Of a stretch of DNA of 64,000 nt, positions 25,048 through 33,542 are shown one piece after another. A program made the position numbers and the translations under genes. The notes beneath the pieces were generated by a model. That model was not told the origin of the DNA. It did not search any database and saw only the letters and a program-made list of their open reading frames with translations. The first letter of the stretch is position 1. Each line of letters begins with the position of its first letter. Origin of the DNA: Rhizobium croatiense (lineage in GTDB: Bacteria > Pseudomonadota > Alphaproteobacteria > Rhizobiales > Rhizobiaceae). Location of the stretch: positions 186,001-250,000 of the forward strand of contig NZ_JAILYJ010000003.1 of the NCBI RefSeq assembly GCF_019793465.1, given 5' to 3'.

Positions 25048-25919
25048 CAGAGCACCTGAAGGGATCGGCCTCCGCACACGAGGAAGATTGGGATATCATT
25101 ATCAAGCCATCAAAGGGCAGCGCACCGGATCTTAGGCTCGTCTGGCGCTATCGCGATCTCATCTGGATGTTCTTCAAGCGGGATTTCACGACATTTTACA
25201 AGCAAACCGTTTTGGGGCCGGTCTGGTACATCATTCAACCGTCATTGACGGCCATGACCTATTATGTCGTGTTCGGAAAGATAGCCAATCTTTCCACGGA
25301 TGGCCTTCCGCCTTTCTTGTTCTACATGTCGGGCACGATCATCTGGAGTTACTTTGCTGCGTGCCTGACCAATAATTCCGAAGTCTTCTCCAAGAATGCC
25401 AATCTTTTCGGAAAGGTTTATTTCCCCAGGCTTGTGGTGCCGCTATCCGTCGCGATGAGCGGCCTTGTCGCGTTTGCGATCCAGTTCCTGCTGTTGCTGA
25501 TAGTCGCCTTCGGCATCAAGTTCGCGTATCCAGACCTGGCATTGAGCTATCGGTTTCTGTTTTTGACGCCACTGATATTGCTCTACATTGCGGTGCTGGG
25601 TGTGGGCGCCGGGCTCGTCGTATCTGCCCTCACGGTTCGTTTCCGCGATCTCGTCTACGCCGTCGGATTTATGACGCAGCTCTGGATGTATGCGACTCCG
25701 ATCGTATATCCATTCAGCCAAATCCCTGAGCAATATCATTGGTTCTATTATCTCAATCCAATGACGATGCCGGTTCAGACCTTCCGCTGGGCGCTATTTG
25801 ACGTTTCTGCTTTGCCTGTCGGTCTCTATCTTGCCAATCTGGCAGTGACCGTTGCGATCACCCTATGCGGCCTGGCACTTTTCTCGCGTGCGGAAGCCAA
25901 CGCGATGGATACCGTCTGA
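25044..25919 (+). CDS. wzm: Polysaccharide ABC exporter permease (Wzm type)
   Basis: The 291-aa protein has the ABC-2 permease layout: a cytoplasmic N-terminus ending in LIWMFFKRDFTTFYKQTVLG and six membrane segments, with the conserved PVWYIIQPSLTAMTYYVVF and FYYLNPMTMPVQTFRWALFD. It forms the membrane channel that exports finished O-polysaccharide across the inner membrane with Wzt. It is coupled at both ends (ATGA and TGATG overlaps). Confidence 0.93.
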   Translation: MTEHLKGSASAHEEDWDIIIKPSKGSAPDLRLVWRYRDLIWMFFKRDFTTFYKQTVLGPVWYIIQPSLTAMTYYVVFGKIANLSTDGLPPFLFYMSGTIIWSYFAACLTNNSEVFSKNANLFGKVYFPRLVVPLSVAMSGLVAFAIQFLLLLIVAFGIKFAYPDLALSYRFLFLTPLILLYIAVLGVGAGLVVSALTVRFRDLVYAVGFMTQLWMYATPIVYPFSQIPEQYHWFYYLNPMTMPVQTFRWALFDVSALPVGLYLANLAVTVAITLCGLALFSRAEANAMDTV

Positions 25920-27238
25920 TGAACGATGTCGTTATTCGAGCTGAGCATGTCAGCAAGCTATATCGTCTCGGCGTGATCAACCACGGCACCCTTTATCGTG
26001 ATCTTCAGAGTTGGTGGGCGAAGTGGCGCAATCTCCCCGACCCGAATGTTTCGGTATCAGACTTTACGTCTGACCGGGGCAGACAGGCGCGGCTGAAGGG
26101 CGACATCTTCTATGCACTTGATGATGTTTCCTTCGAGGTCGGGCATGGCGAGATCGTCGGAATTATCGGCAGGAACGGAGCCGGAAAATCCACGCTGCTA
26201 AAAGTAATGTCACGTATCACCATGCCCAATTCGGGTTTCATCGGTATTCGGGGCAGAATTGCCAGCCTGCTTGAGGTTGGCACCGGATTTCATCCAGAGC
26301 TCACCGGTCGAGAGAACGTCTATCTCAACGGCGCCATCCTTGGCATGAGTCGTGCGGAGGTCAGATCTAAATTCGAGGAGATCGTCGAATTTGCCGAAAT
26401 CGGTGAATTTATCGACACGCCGGTGAAGCGATATTCCTCTGGAATGTACGTTCGTCTGGCTTTCTCCGTGGCGGCGCATCTTGAGCCGGAAATTCTCCTG
26501 GTCGACGAGGTCCTGGCCGTCGGCGACGTCAACTTCCAGAACAAATGTATGGGCCGCATGCAGGAGGTGACGAAGGCTGGCCGAACGATCATCTTCGTCA
26601 GCCACAATATGACCGCGATAAGCAGCATCTGCCCGAAGTCGATTTTGATGGCCGATGGCAAGGTCGCGGCAATGGGCGATACTGCAGATGTGATAAAAGC
26701 CTATCTCGATCGCCCTGAATTCGGCGGCACGGCGACTTACGCGGTCAATCCCGAGGACGTCGACGGGAAGGCGGTCATATGCCGTGTCGCAGTCCTGAAC
26801 GAGAAGGACGAGGTTTCGGGAACGCTGGAACTGTCGAAGGGATTCTCCGTCGAGGTCGAGTACGAGTTGAGGGAGCCTCTTTCCGGCCTCTCGGTCGGGA
26901 TGCAGGTCATGATGGAGGATGGCTATACTCCCCTCGTCAGCCTTTCCGATCCCGAGCTCGACATTGGGCGCTTGGAGACCCGGCCGGCCGGCTACTATCG
27001 AGCCCGTGTCAGGTTTCCCGGGCTTCTCCTCAACACAGGCACCTTCTACCTGCGACTCGGCATATCGAGTCGCTTCTCGATATATTCCGTCGCCGAGGGT
27101 ATTCGGTTTGACGTGGAGGACAATGTCGGAATTATCCAGATGCTCGGTCAACAGCGGAAGCCGTCGATTTCGGCGATACAGTTGCCTTGGGAGGTTGAGA
27201 AGGTCTTCCAGCGCGATTCTGAAGGTGTTTTGAAATGA
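25919..27238 (+). CDS. wzt: Polysaccharide ABC exporter ATPase with C-terminal carbohydrate-binding domain (Wzt type)
   Basis: The 439-aa protein has an ATPase domain with Walker A GRNGAGKS (84-91), signature YSSGMYVRLAFSVAAHL and Walker B ILLVDEVLAVGD (Asp196). A C-terminal beta-rich domain spans about 275-439, as in O9a-type Wzt, where it recognises the capped chain end. That predicts that this O-antigen carries a specific non-reducing terminal modification (methylation is a candidate, given the methyltransferases downstream). The start overlaps the wzm stop (TGATG). Confidence 0.93.
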   Translation: MNDVVIRAEHVSKLYRLGVINHGTLYRDLQSWWAKWRNLPDPNVSVSDFTSDRGRQARLKGDIFYALDDVSFEVGHGEIVGIIGRNGAGKSTLLKVMSRITMPNSGFIGIRGRIASLLEVGTGFHPELTGRENVYLNGAILGMSRAEVRSKFEEIVEFAEIGEFIDTPVKRYSSGMYVRLAFSVAAHLEPEILLVDEVLAVGDVNFQNKCMGRMQEVTKAGRTIIFVSHNMTAISSICPKSILMADGKVAAMGDTADVIKAYLDRPEFGGTATYAVNPEDVDGKAVICRVAVLNEKDEVSGTLELSKGFSVEVEYELREPLSGLSVGMQVMMEDGYTPLVSLSDPELDIGRLETRPAGYYRARVRFPGLLLNTGTFYLRLGISSRFSIYSVAEGIRFDVEDNVGIIQMLGQQRKPSISAIQLPWEVEKVFQRDSEGVLK

Positions 27239-28215
27239 AGAAGGCGCTTGTCACCGGAGCAGATGGGTTCATCGGCTCTCATCTTGTCGAGACGCTGGTC
27301 AGATCGGGCGTCGAAGTCCGCGCGCTCTGCCAGTACAACTCGTTTTCCAGCTGGGGCTGGCTCGATCAGTCCGAATACCGCGGCAAATTCGAGGTGATCC
27401 TCGGAGACGTCCGCGATCCCTCGCAGATGCGCTCCGTCGCCAAAGGCGTCGACACGATCTTTCACCTCGCAGCTCTGATCGCGATTCCCTATTCCTATCA
27501 GGCTCCCTCAAGCTACGTTGACACCAATGTGCATGGGACGCTGAACGTCCTGCAAGGAGCCCTCGACGCCGGCGTCGGAAGAGTGATCCAGACCTCGACG
27601 AGCGAAGTCTACGGCACGGCGCGTTTTGTGCCGATCAGCGAAAGCCATCCCCTGCAGGCGCAGTCGCCCTATTCGGCGTCCAAAATCGGCGCCGACGCGA
27701 TTGCCTACAGCTATCATTCGAGCTTCGATCTGCCGGTGACGATCGCACGGCCTTTCAACACGTACGGACCGAGACAATCGGCGAGAGCAGTTATTCCGAC
27801 GGTGATCTCACAGCTTCTCAGCGGACGGACGACGCTGAAACTTGGGGCGCTCTCACCCACGCGGGATTTCAACTTCGTTCAGGATACGTGTGACGGTTTT
27901 CTCGCCCTCGCGGCCTGCGACGAAGCCGTCGGCCAGACGGTCAATATCGGCTCCGGCAGCGAGATATCGATCGGCGATACCGTTCGGCTGATCGCAGACA
28001 TCATCGGCGTCAGCGTGGAGATCGAATGCGACGAACAGCGGTTGCGTCCTGTAAACAGCGAAGTGGAACGTTTGTGCTGCGACAACAGCCTGATCAAGTC
28101 TCTGACGGGATTTTCGTCCCGCTATAGCTTGGAAGAAGGTCTGAAGGCGACCGTCGAATGGCTGCGTCAGCCGCAGAATCTGGCGAGATACAAGGCGGAT
28201 ATCTTCAATGTCTAG
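27235..28215 (+). CDS. NAD-dependent 4,6-dehydratase, LegB-like (extended SDR)
   Basis: The 326-aa protein has TGADGFIGSHLVETLVRSG, YNSFSSWGWLD, HLAALIAIPYSYQAPSSYVD, TSTSEVYGTARFVPI, YSASK and ARPFNTYGPRQSARAVIPTV. The stretches around SWGWLD and AIPYSY are what I associate with LegB, which dehydrates GDP-GlcNAc in legionaminic acid synthesis. It starts the putative ulosonic-acid block and overlaps wzt by 4 and the nucleotidyltransferase by 8 bases. The natural nucleotide carrier is unknown. Confidence 0.85.
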   Translation: MKKALVTGADGFIGSHLVETLVRSGVEVRALCQYNSFSSWGWLDQSEYRGKFEVILGDVRDPSQMRSVAKGVDTIFHLAALIAIPYSYQAPSSYVDTNVHGTLNVLQGALDAGVGRVIQTSTSEVYGTARFVPISESHPLQAQSPYSASKIGADAIAYSYHSSFDLPVTIARPFNTYGPRQSARAVIPTVISQLLSGRTTLKLGALSPTRDFNFVQDTCDGFLALAACDEAVGQTVNIGSGSEISIGDTVRLIADIIGVSVEIECDEQRLRPVNSEVERLCCDNSLIKSLTGFSSRYSLEEGLKATVEWLRQPQNLARYKADIFNV

Positions 28216-28921
28216 ACGCGCGGTCATTCTGGCGGGCGGAATGGGAACGCGGCTGCGGCCTTACACCGTCGTGCTTCCAAAGCCGCTGATGCCGATCGGC
28301 GACTATCCCATTCTCGAGGTCATCATCCGTCAGCTGATAGCAGGTGGCTTTCAGCACATAACGCTTGCCGTCAACCACCAGGCCGAGCTGATCAAGGCGT
28401 TTTTCCAGGATGGCGACAAATGGGGCGTGCGCATCGATTATTCGCTCGAGGACGAACCGCTTGGCACCATGGGACCGCTGCGGCTGATCAAGGATCTGCC
28501 GGAGAATTTCCTTGTCATGAACGGGGATATTCTCACCGACCTGAACTATGCCGATTTTCATGACGCGCATGTCCGCGACGGGAATATATTCACGATTTCG
28601 TCCAAGACACGCCAGCATCGCATCGATTACGGCGTTCTCGACACCAGCGAGAGTGGGCTGCTGACCGGGTTTCGCGAGAAGCCGACGGCTGAATACAAGG
28701 TCAGCATGGGCGTCTATATGGTGTCGTCGGGAGCCGTCGAACACATACCGCAACGCGGCGCCTACGGCTTTGACCAGTTGATGCTCGATCTTCTAGCGGT
28801 AGGAAAGCCGGCCACTGTTCGCGATTTTGCGGGCTATTGGCTCGATATCGGACGCCCTGACGATTATGCCTTGGCGATCGAGCAGTTCGAAACCATGCAG
28901 TCCAGGTTCTTGAATGGTTGA
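28208..28921 (+). CDS. Sugar-phosphate nucleotidyltransferase
   Basis: The 237-aa enzyme has RAVILAGGMGTRLRPYTVVL, PKPLMPIGDYPILE and FLVMNGDILTDLNY; the C-terminus WLDIGRPDDYALA closes the catalytic domain. It resembles PtmE/RmlA-like GDP/CDP/UDP-sugar pyrophosphorylases, lacking the CBS domains of PtmE and any left-handed helix. Coupling with the LegB-like dehydratase suggests that it makes that enzyme's NDP-sugar substrate. It overlaps the following SDR by 8 bases. Confidence 0.88.
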   Translation: MSRRAVILAGGMGTRLRPYTVVLPKPLMPIGDYPILEVIIRQLIAGGFQHITLAVNHQAELIKAFFQDGDKWGVRIDYSLEDEPLGTMGPLRLIKDLPENFLVMNGDILTDLNYADFHDAHVRDGNIFTISSKTRQHRIDYGVLDTSESGLLTGFREKPTAEYKVSMGVYMVSSGAVEHIPQRGAYGFDQLMLDLLAVGKPATVRDFAGYWLDIGRPDDYALAIEQFETMQSRFLNG

Positions 28922-29759
28922 TGCCATCGTCACCGGTGCTGGCGGCTTTCTCGGGAAGCGTCTGGTTGAGCGGCTTAAACAGGCCGGCGTCGATGTGCTT
29001 GCGGTTGACCGAACGCATGGTGATATAAGCGGAGAGGGGATGTGGCAGGAGCTTCCCGCTGCCGGCACGCTGTTTCATCTGGCAGGCAGGACATTCGTTC
29101 CCGACAGTTGGACGCAAGGCCCGAGCTTCATGGCCGCCAATGTTCTCGGTACGCAGCATGCTCTGAACTGGTGCAAGCGGCACAAGGCCAAGCTCGTATT
29201 CGCAAGCGCCTATGTGTATGGAGTGCCGGAGCGACTGCCGATCCAGGAAAGCGATCCGGTCAGGCCGAATAACCCTTATGCGCTTTCCAAGCATCTTGCC
29301 GAACAACTCTGTGAGTTCGCTGCCACACATGAGCAAATACCGGTCGTGGTATTGCGCCTTTTCAATATATATGGGGCTGGGCAGCGCCCGGAGTTCCTGA
29401 TACCGACACTTCTGAACCGGATACGGGCGAAGCAGGACATACAGGTCATGGACCTCAGTCCGCGGCGGGACTACGTCTTCGTTGACGATGTCCTGAGTGC
29501 CTTCGCCAAGGCCATGGACGTTCCGGAAGGTTACCACTGCATCAATATCGGCTCCGGCAGGTCGTATTCGGTGCAGGAAATAATCGATATCTTGCAAGAG
29601 GCCGCCGGCACTGCTCTACCTGTAGTGTCATCTTGCGCCGTTCGGCGGAATGAAATACCTGACGTGCGGGCCGATATTACAAGGGCTCGCGCTGTTCTTG
29701 GATGGCGGCCGGAATGGGATCTGCCGGCCGGCATCCGCGAACTGATGAAGGAGTCGTAA
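28914..29759 (+). CDS. NAD(P)-dependent sugar epimerase/reductase (extended SDR)
   Basis: The 281-aa SDR has AIVTGAGGFLGKRLVERLKQ, VFASAYVYGVPERLPIQESD, catalytic YALSK and a C-terminal DITRARAVLGWRPEW. The usual Thr/Ser-Tyr-Lys arrangement is present (SAYVYG, YALSK). It is short for a dehydratase and more like a reductase or epimerase acting on a 4-keto-sugar. It probably acts on the LegB-like product. No named homologue is recognised. Confidence 0.8.
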   Translation: MVDAIVTGAGGFLGKRLVERLKQAGVDVLAVDRTHGDISGEGMWQELPAAGTLFHLAGRTFVPDSWTQGPSFMAANVLGTQHALNWCKRHKAKLVFASAYVYGVPERLPIQESDPVRPNNPYALSKHLAEQLCEFAATHEQIPVVVLRLFNIYGAGQRPEFLIPTLLNRIRAKQDIQVMDLSPRRDYVFVDDVLSAFAKAMDVPEGYHCINIGSGRSYSVQEIIDILQEAAGTALPVVSSCAVRRNEIPDVRADITRARAVLGWRPEWDLPAGIRELMKES

Positions 29760-29760
29760 A

Positions 29761-30831
29761 TTGAACGAGCGTTACGTTCCGATCAACAAAGGCAACTACT
29801 CGATGGACACGGACGAGCGCGAAGCCGCGTTCGACAGATACCGTGGCGAGGGTTGGGAAGCCGAATACGCGGATTACCGTCGCAAGTGGTCGGAATATGC
29901 CCTGAACCAGCAGGTTTCGGATTATCCGCTGCTGGTTGATCTCGAGCTGGCCTCGATCTGCAATCTGCGCTGCCCGATGTGCTATACGATCAGCGACGAG
30001 TTCAAGAAGAGCGTCAACACCACCCGGATGGACTGGGACCTCTACTGCCGCATTATCGACGAGATTGGCGGCAAGGTTCCGGCGATCCGCCTGTCGCTGC
30101 GCGGCGAAGCCACCCTGCACAAGCGCTTCGCCGACTGCGTGCGCTATGCCAAAGACCACGGCATCAAGGAAGTCTCGACACTCACGCACGGCTTCAAGCT
30201 CAACAGAGACTATTTCGCCCAGCTTGTCGATGCCGGGATCGACTGGATCACCGTTTCGATCGACGGCACCGGTGAGACCTACGAGAAGATACGCAAGCCG
30301 ATCAAGTTCGAAGCCCTGCTCGACAAGATCAAAGACATAAAGAAATACAAAGACGAGCGCGGTCTCCACCGTCCTGTTATCAAGGTACAGGGCATCTGGC
30401 CGGCGATCCGCGAAAACCCCGATCTCTATTACGATACCTTTGCGCCCCACGTGGATCTGGTCGCCTTCAATCCGCTGATCGATTACCTCGGCAACGATTC
30501 AGACATCGCCTATCTCGACAACTTCACCTGCCCGCAGCAATACCAGCGCCTGGTGATCGGTGCCGACGGATTGGTCATGAAGTGCTCGAACGACGAAGAA
30601 AATCGCGAGGTTATCGGCGACGCGAACACCGAAACCGTGCATCAGATATGGCACGGGGAAAAAATGAACGCCGTCCGTGCTCTGCACAAGGAACCGCAGG
30701 GCTTCCTGAAGAGCGATGTCTGCCGCAGGTGCTACCTGCCGAGAGAGACCAACGACGAAACCGCACAGATTTGCGGCAGACAGGTCATTGTCCGGAATTA
30801 CGTCGACCGGAACCAGGAAATCGGGCGATAG
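29761..30831 (+). CDS. Radical SAM/SPASM enzyme in polysaccharide locus
   Basis: The 356-aa protein has a [4Fe-4S] motif C67-x3-C71-x2-C74 (ASICNLRCPMCYT), SLRGEATLHKRFADCVRYAK and a C-terminal SPASM-like Cys cluster (CPQQYQRLVIGADGLVMKC ... DVCRRCYLPRETN ... QICG). The start is TTG 29761 with AAGGAG 8 nt upstream. The family binds S-adenosylmethionine and makes a 5'-deoxyadenosyl radical. Its place between sugar-nucleotide enzymes suggests radical chemistry on a sugar (dehydration, deamination or epimerisation). The substrate is unknown. Confidence 0.88.
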   Translation: MNERYVPINKGNYSMDTDEREAAFDRYRGEGWEAEYADYRRKWSEYALNQQVSDYPLLVDLELASICNLRCPMCYTISDEFKKSVNTTRMDWDLYCRIIDEIGGKVPAIRLSLRGEATLHKRFADCVRYAKDHGIKEVSTLTHGFKLNRDYFAQLVDAGIDWITVSIDGTGETYEKIRKPIKFEALLDKIKDIKKYKDERGLHRPVIKVQGIWPAIRENPDLYYDTFAPHVDLVAFNPLIDYLGNDSDIAYLDNFTCPQQYQRLVIGADGLVMKCSNDEENREVIGDANTETVHQIWHGEKMNAVRALHKEPQGFLKSDVCRRCYLPRETNDETAQICGRQVIVRNYVDRNQEIGR

Positions 30832-30904
30832 ACGGCAGATTGGGCCGCGGCATCCACCAGGACGCCAGGTAATTTTGCCGCTCGTGAATTACAGGGAGTG
30901 ACGA

Positions 30905-31921
30905 ATGTTCCGCAACTACCGGCCTGATCGCTGCTATATCATAGCCGAGATCGGCGGCAACTTTACGACGTTTGATCAGGCAAAGCGCCTGATCGACGAG
31001 GCAAAGGCGTCAGGGGTGGATGCCGTCAAACTCCAGACCTATCGGGCCGAAACATTGTCGAGCCGGAATGCCATGTTCGATATGGAAAACACCGGCGTTA
31101 CCTCGCAATTCGAGCTTTTCCGTAAATATGAAATCGGACACGAGCTTCATGAAGCGGTTTTCCGCTATGCGGAGGAGCATGGGCTGGACTGGTTTTCGTC
31201 ACCGTCCCACGAAACCGATGTCGACCTGCTCGAGAAGTGTGGAGTTGGCGCCCACAAGGTCGGTTCGGACGATGCGGTCAACATCCCCTTTCTCCGCTAT
31301 CTGGCAAAAACGGGTAAGCCCATTATCCTGTCGACGGGGATGTCGACGCTCGAAGAAGTTCGGGAATCCGTCGCAGCAATCAAGGAAGCCGGCAACGACA
31401 AGCTCATTCTGCTGCATGCGATTACAAGCTATCCCACGCATCCGGAAAATGTGAACCTGGGCGCAATGCAAACGATGATGGAGGTCTTTCCGGATCTCGA
31501 CGTTGGCTATTCCGACCATACATTGAACCCTGTCGCAAGCCTTTGTGCGGTCGCAATGGGGGCCCGCGTCATCGAGCGGCATTTCACCTACGACAAGGCC
31601 GCCGACGGTCCTGATCATATGCTTTCGGCTGATCCAGCGGAGATGAAATGGCTTGTGGATGCGATACGCGCGTTCGAGATCATGAAAGGCAGTGGCCGCA
31701 AGGAGCCGGCTGCAAGCGAGGCGACCACCAGGCTGAACAACCGCAAGAGCGTCGTTCTCAATCGACCGCTCAAAGCCGGTGATGTCATCTCCGCCGGTGA
31801 CATCTCGGTGAAGCGGCCGGGGACGGGGATCGAGCCCAAACATCTCGAAACTCTCGCCGGGCGACGGGTGATCAGGGATCTCGACGGCGACGCCGTCCTG
31901 CAGTGGAGCGATCTGGCGTGA
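30905..31921 (+). CDS. N-acetylneuraminate synthase-like (NeuB family) ulosonic-acid synthase
   Basis: The 338-aa protein has a TIM-barrel start CYIIAEIGGNFTTFDQAKRL, FSSPSHETDVDLLEKCGVGA, HKVGSDDAVNIPFLRYLAKT, ILSTGMSTLEEV, VGYSDHT, the metal/substrate segment VIERHFTYDKAADGPDHMLS, and a C-terminal SAF antifreeze-like domain (about 280-338). The family condenses phosphoenolpyruvate with an N-acetylated six-carbon sugar to give a nine-carbon acid (Neu5Ac, Leg, Pse). AGGGAG precedes ATG 30905. It is the central gene of the proposed pathway. Confidence 0.9.
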   Translation: MFRNYRPDRCYIIAEIGGNFTTFDQAKRLIDEAKASGVDAVKLQTYRAETLSSRNAMFDMENTGVTSQFELFRKYEIGHELHEAVFRYAEEHGLDWFSSPSHETDVDLLEKCGVGAHKVGSDDAVNIPFLRYLAKTGKPIILSTGMSTLEEVRESVAAIKEAGNDKLILLHAITSYPTHPENVNLGAMQTMMEVFPDLDVGYSDHTLNPVASLCAVAMGARVIERHFTYDKAADGPDHMLSADPAEMKWLVDAIRAFEIMKGSGRKEPAASEATTRLNNRKSVVLNRPLKAGDVISAGDISVKRPGTGIEPKHLETLAGRRVIRDLDGDAVLQWSDLA

Positions 31922-32595
31922 CGCTTGGGATCATCATCCAGGCGCGGATGGGATCGACGCGGCTACCTGGAAAAGTCCTTCGCGACATTTCCGGCAAGCC
32001 CCTGCTCGGGCATGCTCTTGGCAGGCTTCAGATGTTGAAGCGGCCGGCCAAAGTCGTCGTTGCGACATCATCGGCCGGCGAGAACGATGTTATCGAAGCC
32101 TGGTGCCTCGAGCACGGCGTAAGCTGCTTTCGCGGCGACGAAGCCGATGTTCTCGATCGCTATTTCCAATGTGCAAGGTCGCTTGGAATGTCTGATATCG
32201 TGCGATTGACCGCCGATAATCCGTTCACTGATATCGAGGAACTGGAGAGGCTGATCGACCTGCACCAGAAGCAGGGATTCGACTACACGCACGCGTTCGG
32301 CCAGTTGCCGATTGGCGTCGGCGCCGAGATATTTACGTTCGAAGCCCTGTCGCGCAGTCATCGCGAGGGAAAGCTGCCGCACCATCGCGAACATGTGAAC
32401 GAATACTTCACCGATCGGCCCGAGCTCTTCAAGATCGGCCAGCTCGATATTCCCTCGGCCAAAGTCTCTCCGAACCTGCGCCTGACGGTGGATACCGAGG
32501 AAGACTGGAGACGTGCTTGTGCGCTCGCCGCGCAGGCGGGGGGTACCTGGCTTGGGACAGAGGAAGCGATCAGACTATGTTCGTCTTCTGCATAG
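31918..32595 (+). CDS. Cytidylyltransferase-like protein (SpsF/NeuA/KdsB superfamily)
   Basis: The 225-aa protein begins LGIIIQARMGSTRLPGKVLR, the hallmark of SpsF-type nucleotidyltransferases related to KdsB and NeuA, with VRLTADNPFTDIEELE as metal-binding motif. It probably activates the NeuB product as its CMP-sugar. GTG 31918 overlaps the synthase stop (GTGA); GTG 31903 in the same frame is an alternative. It overlaps the PseG-like gene by 19 bases. Confidence 0.85.
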   Translation: MTLGIIIQARMGSTRLPGKVLRDISGKPLLGHALGRLQMLKRPAKVVVATSSAGENDVIEAWCLEHGVSCFRGDEADVLDRYFQCARSLGMSDIVRLTADNPFTDIEELERLIDLHQKQGFDYTHAFGQLPIGVGAEIFTFEALSRSHREGKLPHHREHVNEYFTDRPELFKIGQLDIPSAKVSPNLRLTVDTEEDWRRACALAAQAGGTWLGTEEAIRLCSSSA

Positions 32596-33542
32596 AGAGT
32601 TCGCATGCACGCGGCATGGGGCATTTGTTTCGGTCGTTGACGCTCGCCACCGAACTGCGTTCGCGCGGTCATTTGGTGCGTTTCCTGGCGAATGATCATC
32701 CGAATTCGCTGAGAATCATTCGGGAGCGCGGCTTTGATGTCGCGCTTTACGATCTCGCCGCCGTCACAGGATGGGAGGATGCTTTCGTCGACCCCGCCGG
32801 TCCGTCACCGATCTGGATCAATGACCGTCTGAATACGCGGCGATCTCACAGCGAAACGATCAAGGGTTTGGGCGCCAAACTCGTCACTTTTGATGATCGC
32901 GGCGACGGCGCGGAACTCGCCGACGTCAACATCTGCGCTCTCCTTTTCGAAAAGACGGAGGATCTAAGGGGCAAGGATGTGAGGCCGGGGGTGGAGTACA
33001 TGATACTCAACCCTGAAATAGAGAGATATCGCAGAGTGCGGCAAGGCCTTGCATCGATACTCGTCACGCTCGGGGGCGCCGATACCTATGGCGTCACGGT
33101 CCGCGTCGCCAAATGGCTGAGCAGCAAGCCTTTTCCGGTCACCATCGTCACGGGCCCAAGCTTCCAGCACATGGGGGAGCTTGAAGAGGTCGTCTCGACA
33201 TCCGCGCCGGACCGGTTCAAACTGCTGAGCCAGGTGCCCTCGCTTGCGGCAGAGATGTATCGGCACGACCTGGCGATTACCGGTGGCGGCGTTACGCCCT
33301 TCGAAGCCTGTGCGGCCGGCCTGCCCTGCGTGGTGATCGCCAATGAACCTTTCGAAATCCCGGTCGGCCGGGCTCTTGAACAATTGGGGGCAGCATTCTT
33401 TGCCGGACATCACTCCGCATTCGATCTCGGCATCCTGGAAAAGCCGATCCCCATCAGGACCATGAGCCAGACGGCCATGACCAAGGTCGACCTCGGCGGG
33501 GTCGGCCGCGTTGCCGATTTGCTGGAAAGACTGGCTGCATGA
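32577..33542 (+). CDS. PseG-like NDP-sugar hydrolase / GT-B-fold protein
   Basis: The 321-aa protein starts FVFCIESSHARGMGHLFRSL, the PseG N-terminal pattern (the GMGH loop holds the catalytic His), and has ILVTLGGADTYG and AITGGGVTPFEACAAGLPCV for nucleotide binding. PseG removes UDP from the trideoxy-altrose precursor of pseudaminic acid. Here the same step would free the sugar for the NeuB-like synthase. ATG 32577 with AGGAAG upstream. The C-terminus overlaps wbqC by ATGA. Confidence 0.85.
   Translation: MFVFCIESSHARGMGHLFRSLTLATELRSRGHLVRFLANDHPNSLRIIRERGFDVALYDLAAVTGWEDAFVDPAGPSPIWINDRLNTRRSHSETIKGLGAKLVTFDDRGDGAELADVNICALLFEKTEDLRGKDVRPGVEYMILNPEIERYRRVRQGLASILVTLGGADTYGVTVRVAKWLSSKPFPVTIVTGPSFQHMGELEEVVSTSAPDRFKLLSQVPSLAAEMYRHDLAITGGGVTPFEACAAGLPCVVIANEPFEIPVGRALEQLGAAFFAGHHSAFDLGILEKPIPIRTMSQTAMTKVDLGGVGRVADLLERLAA

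Noticed and set aside
30869..30892. Inverted repeat GTAATT ... AATTAC before the NeuB-like gene
   Set aside because: Only 6 bp with a 12-nt loop, likely by chance; not enough for an attenuator.
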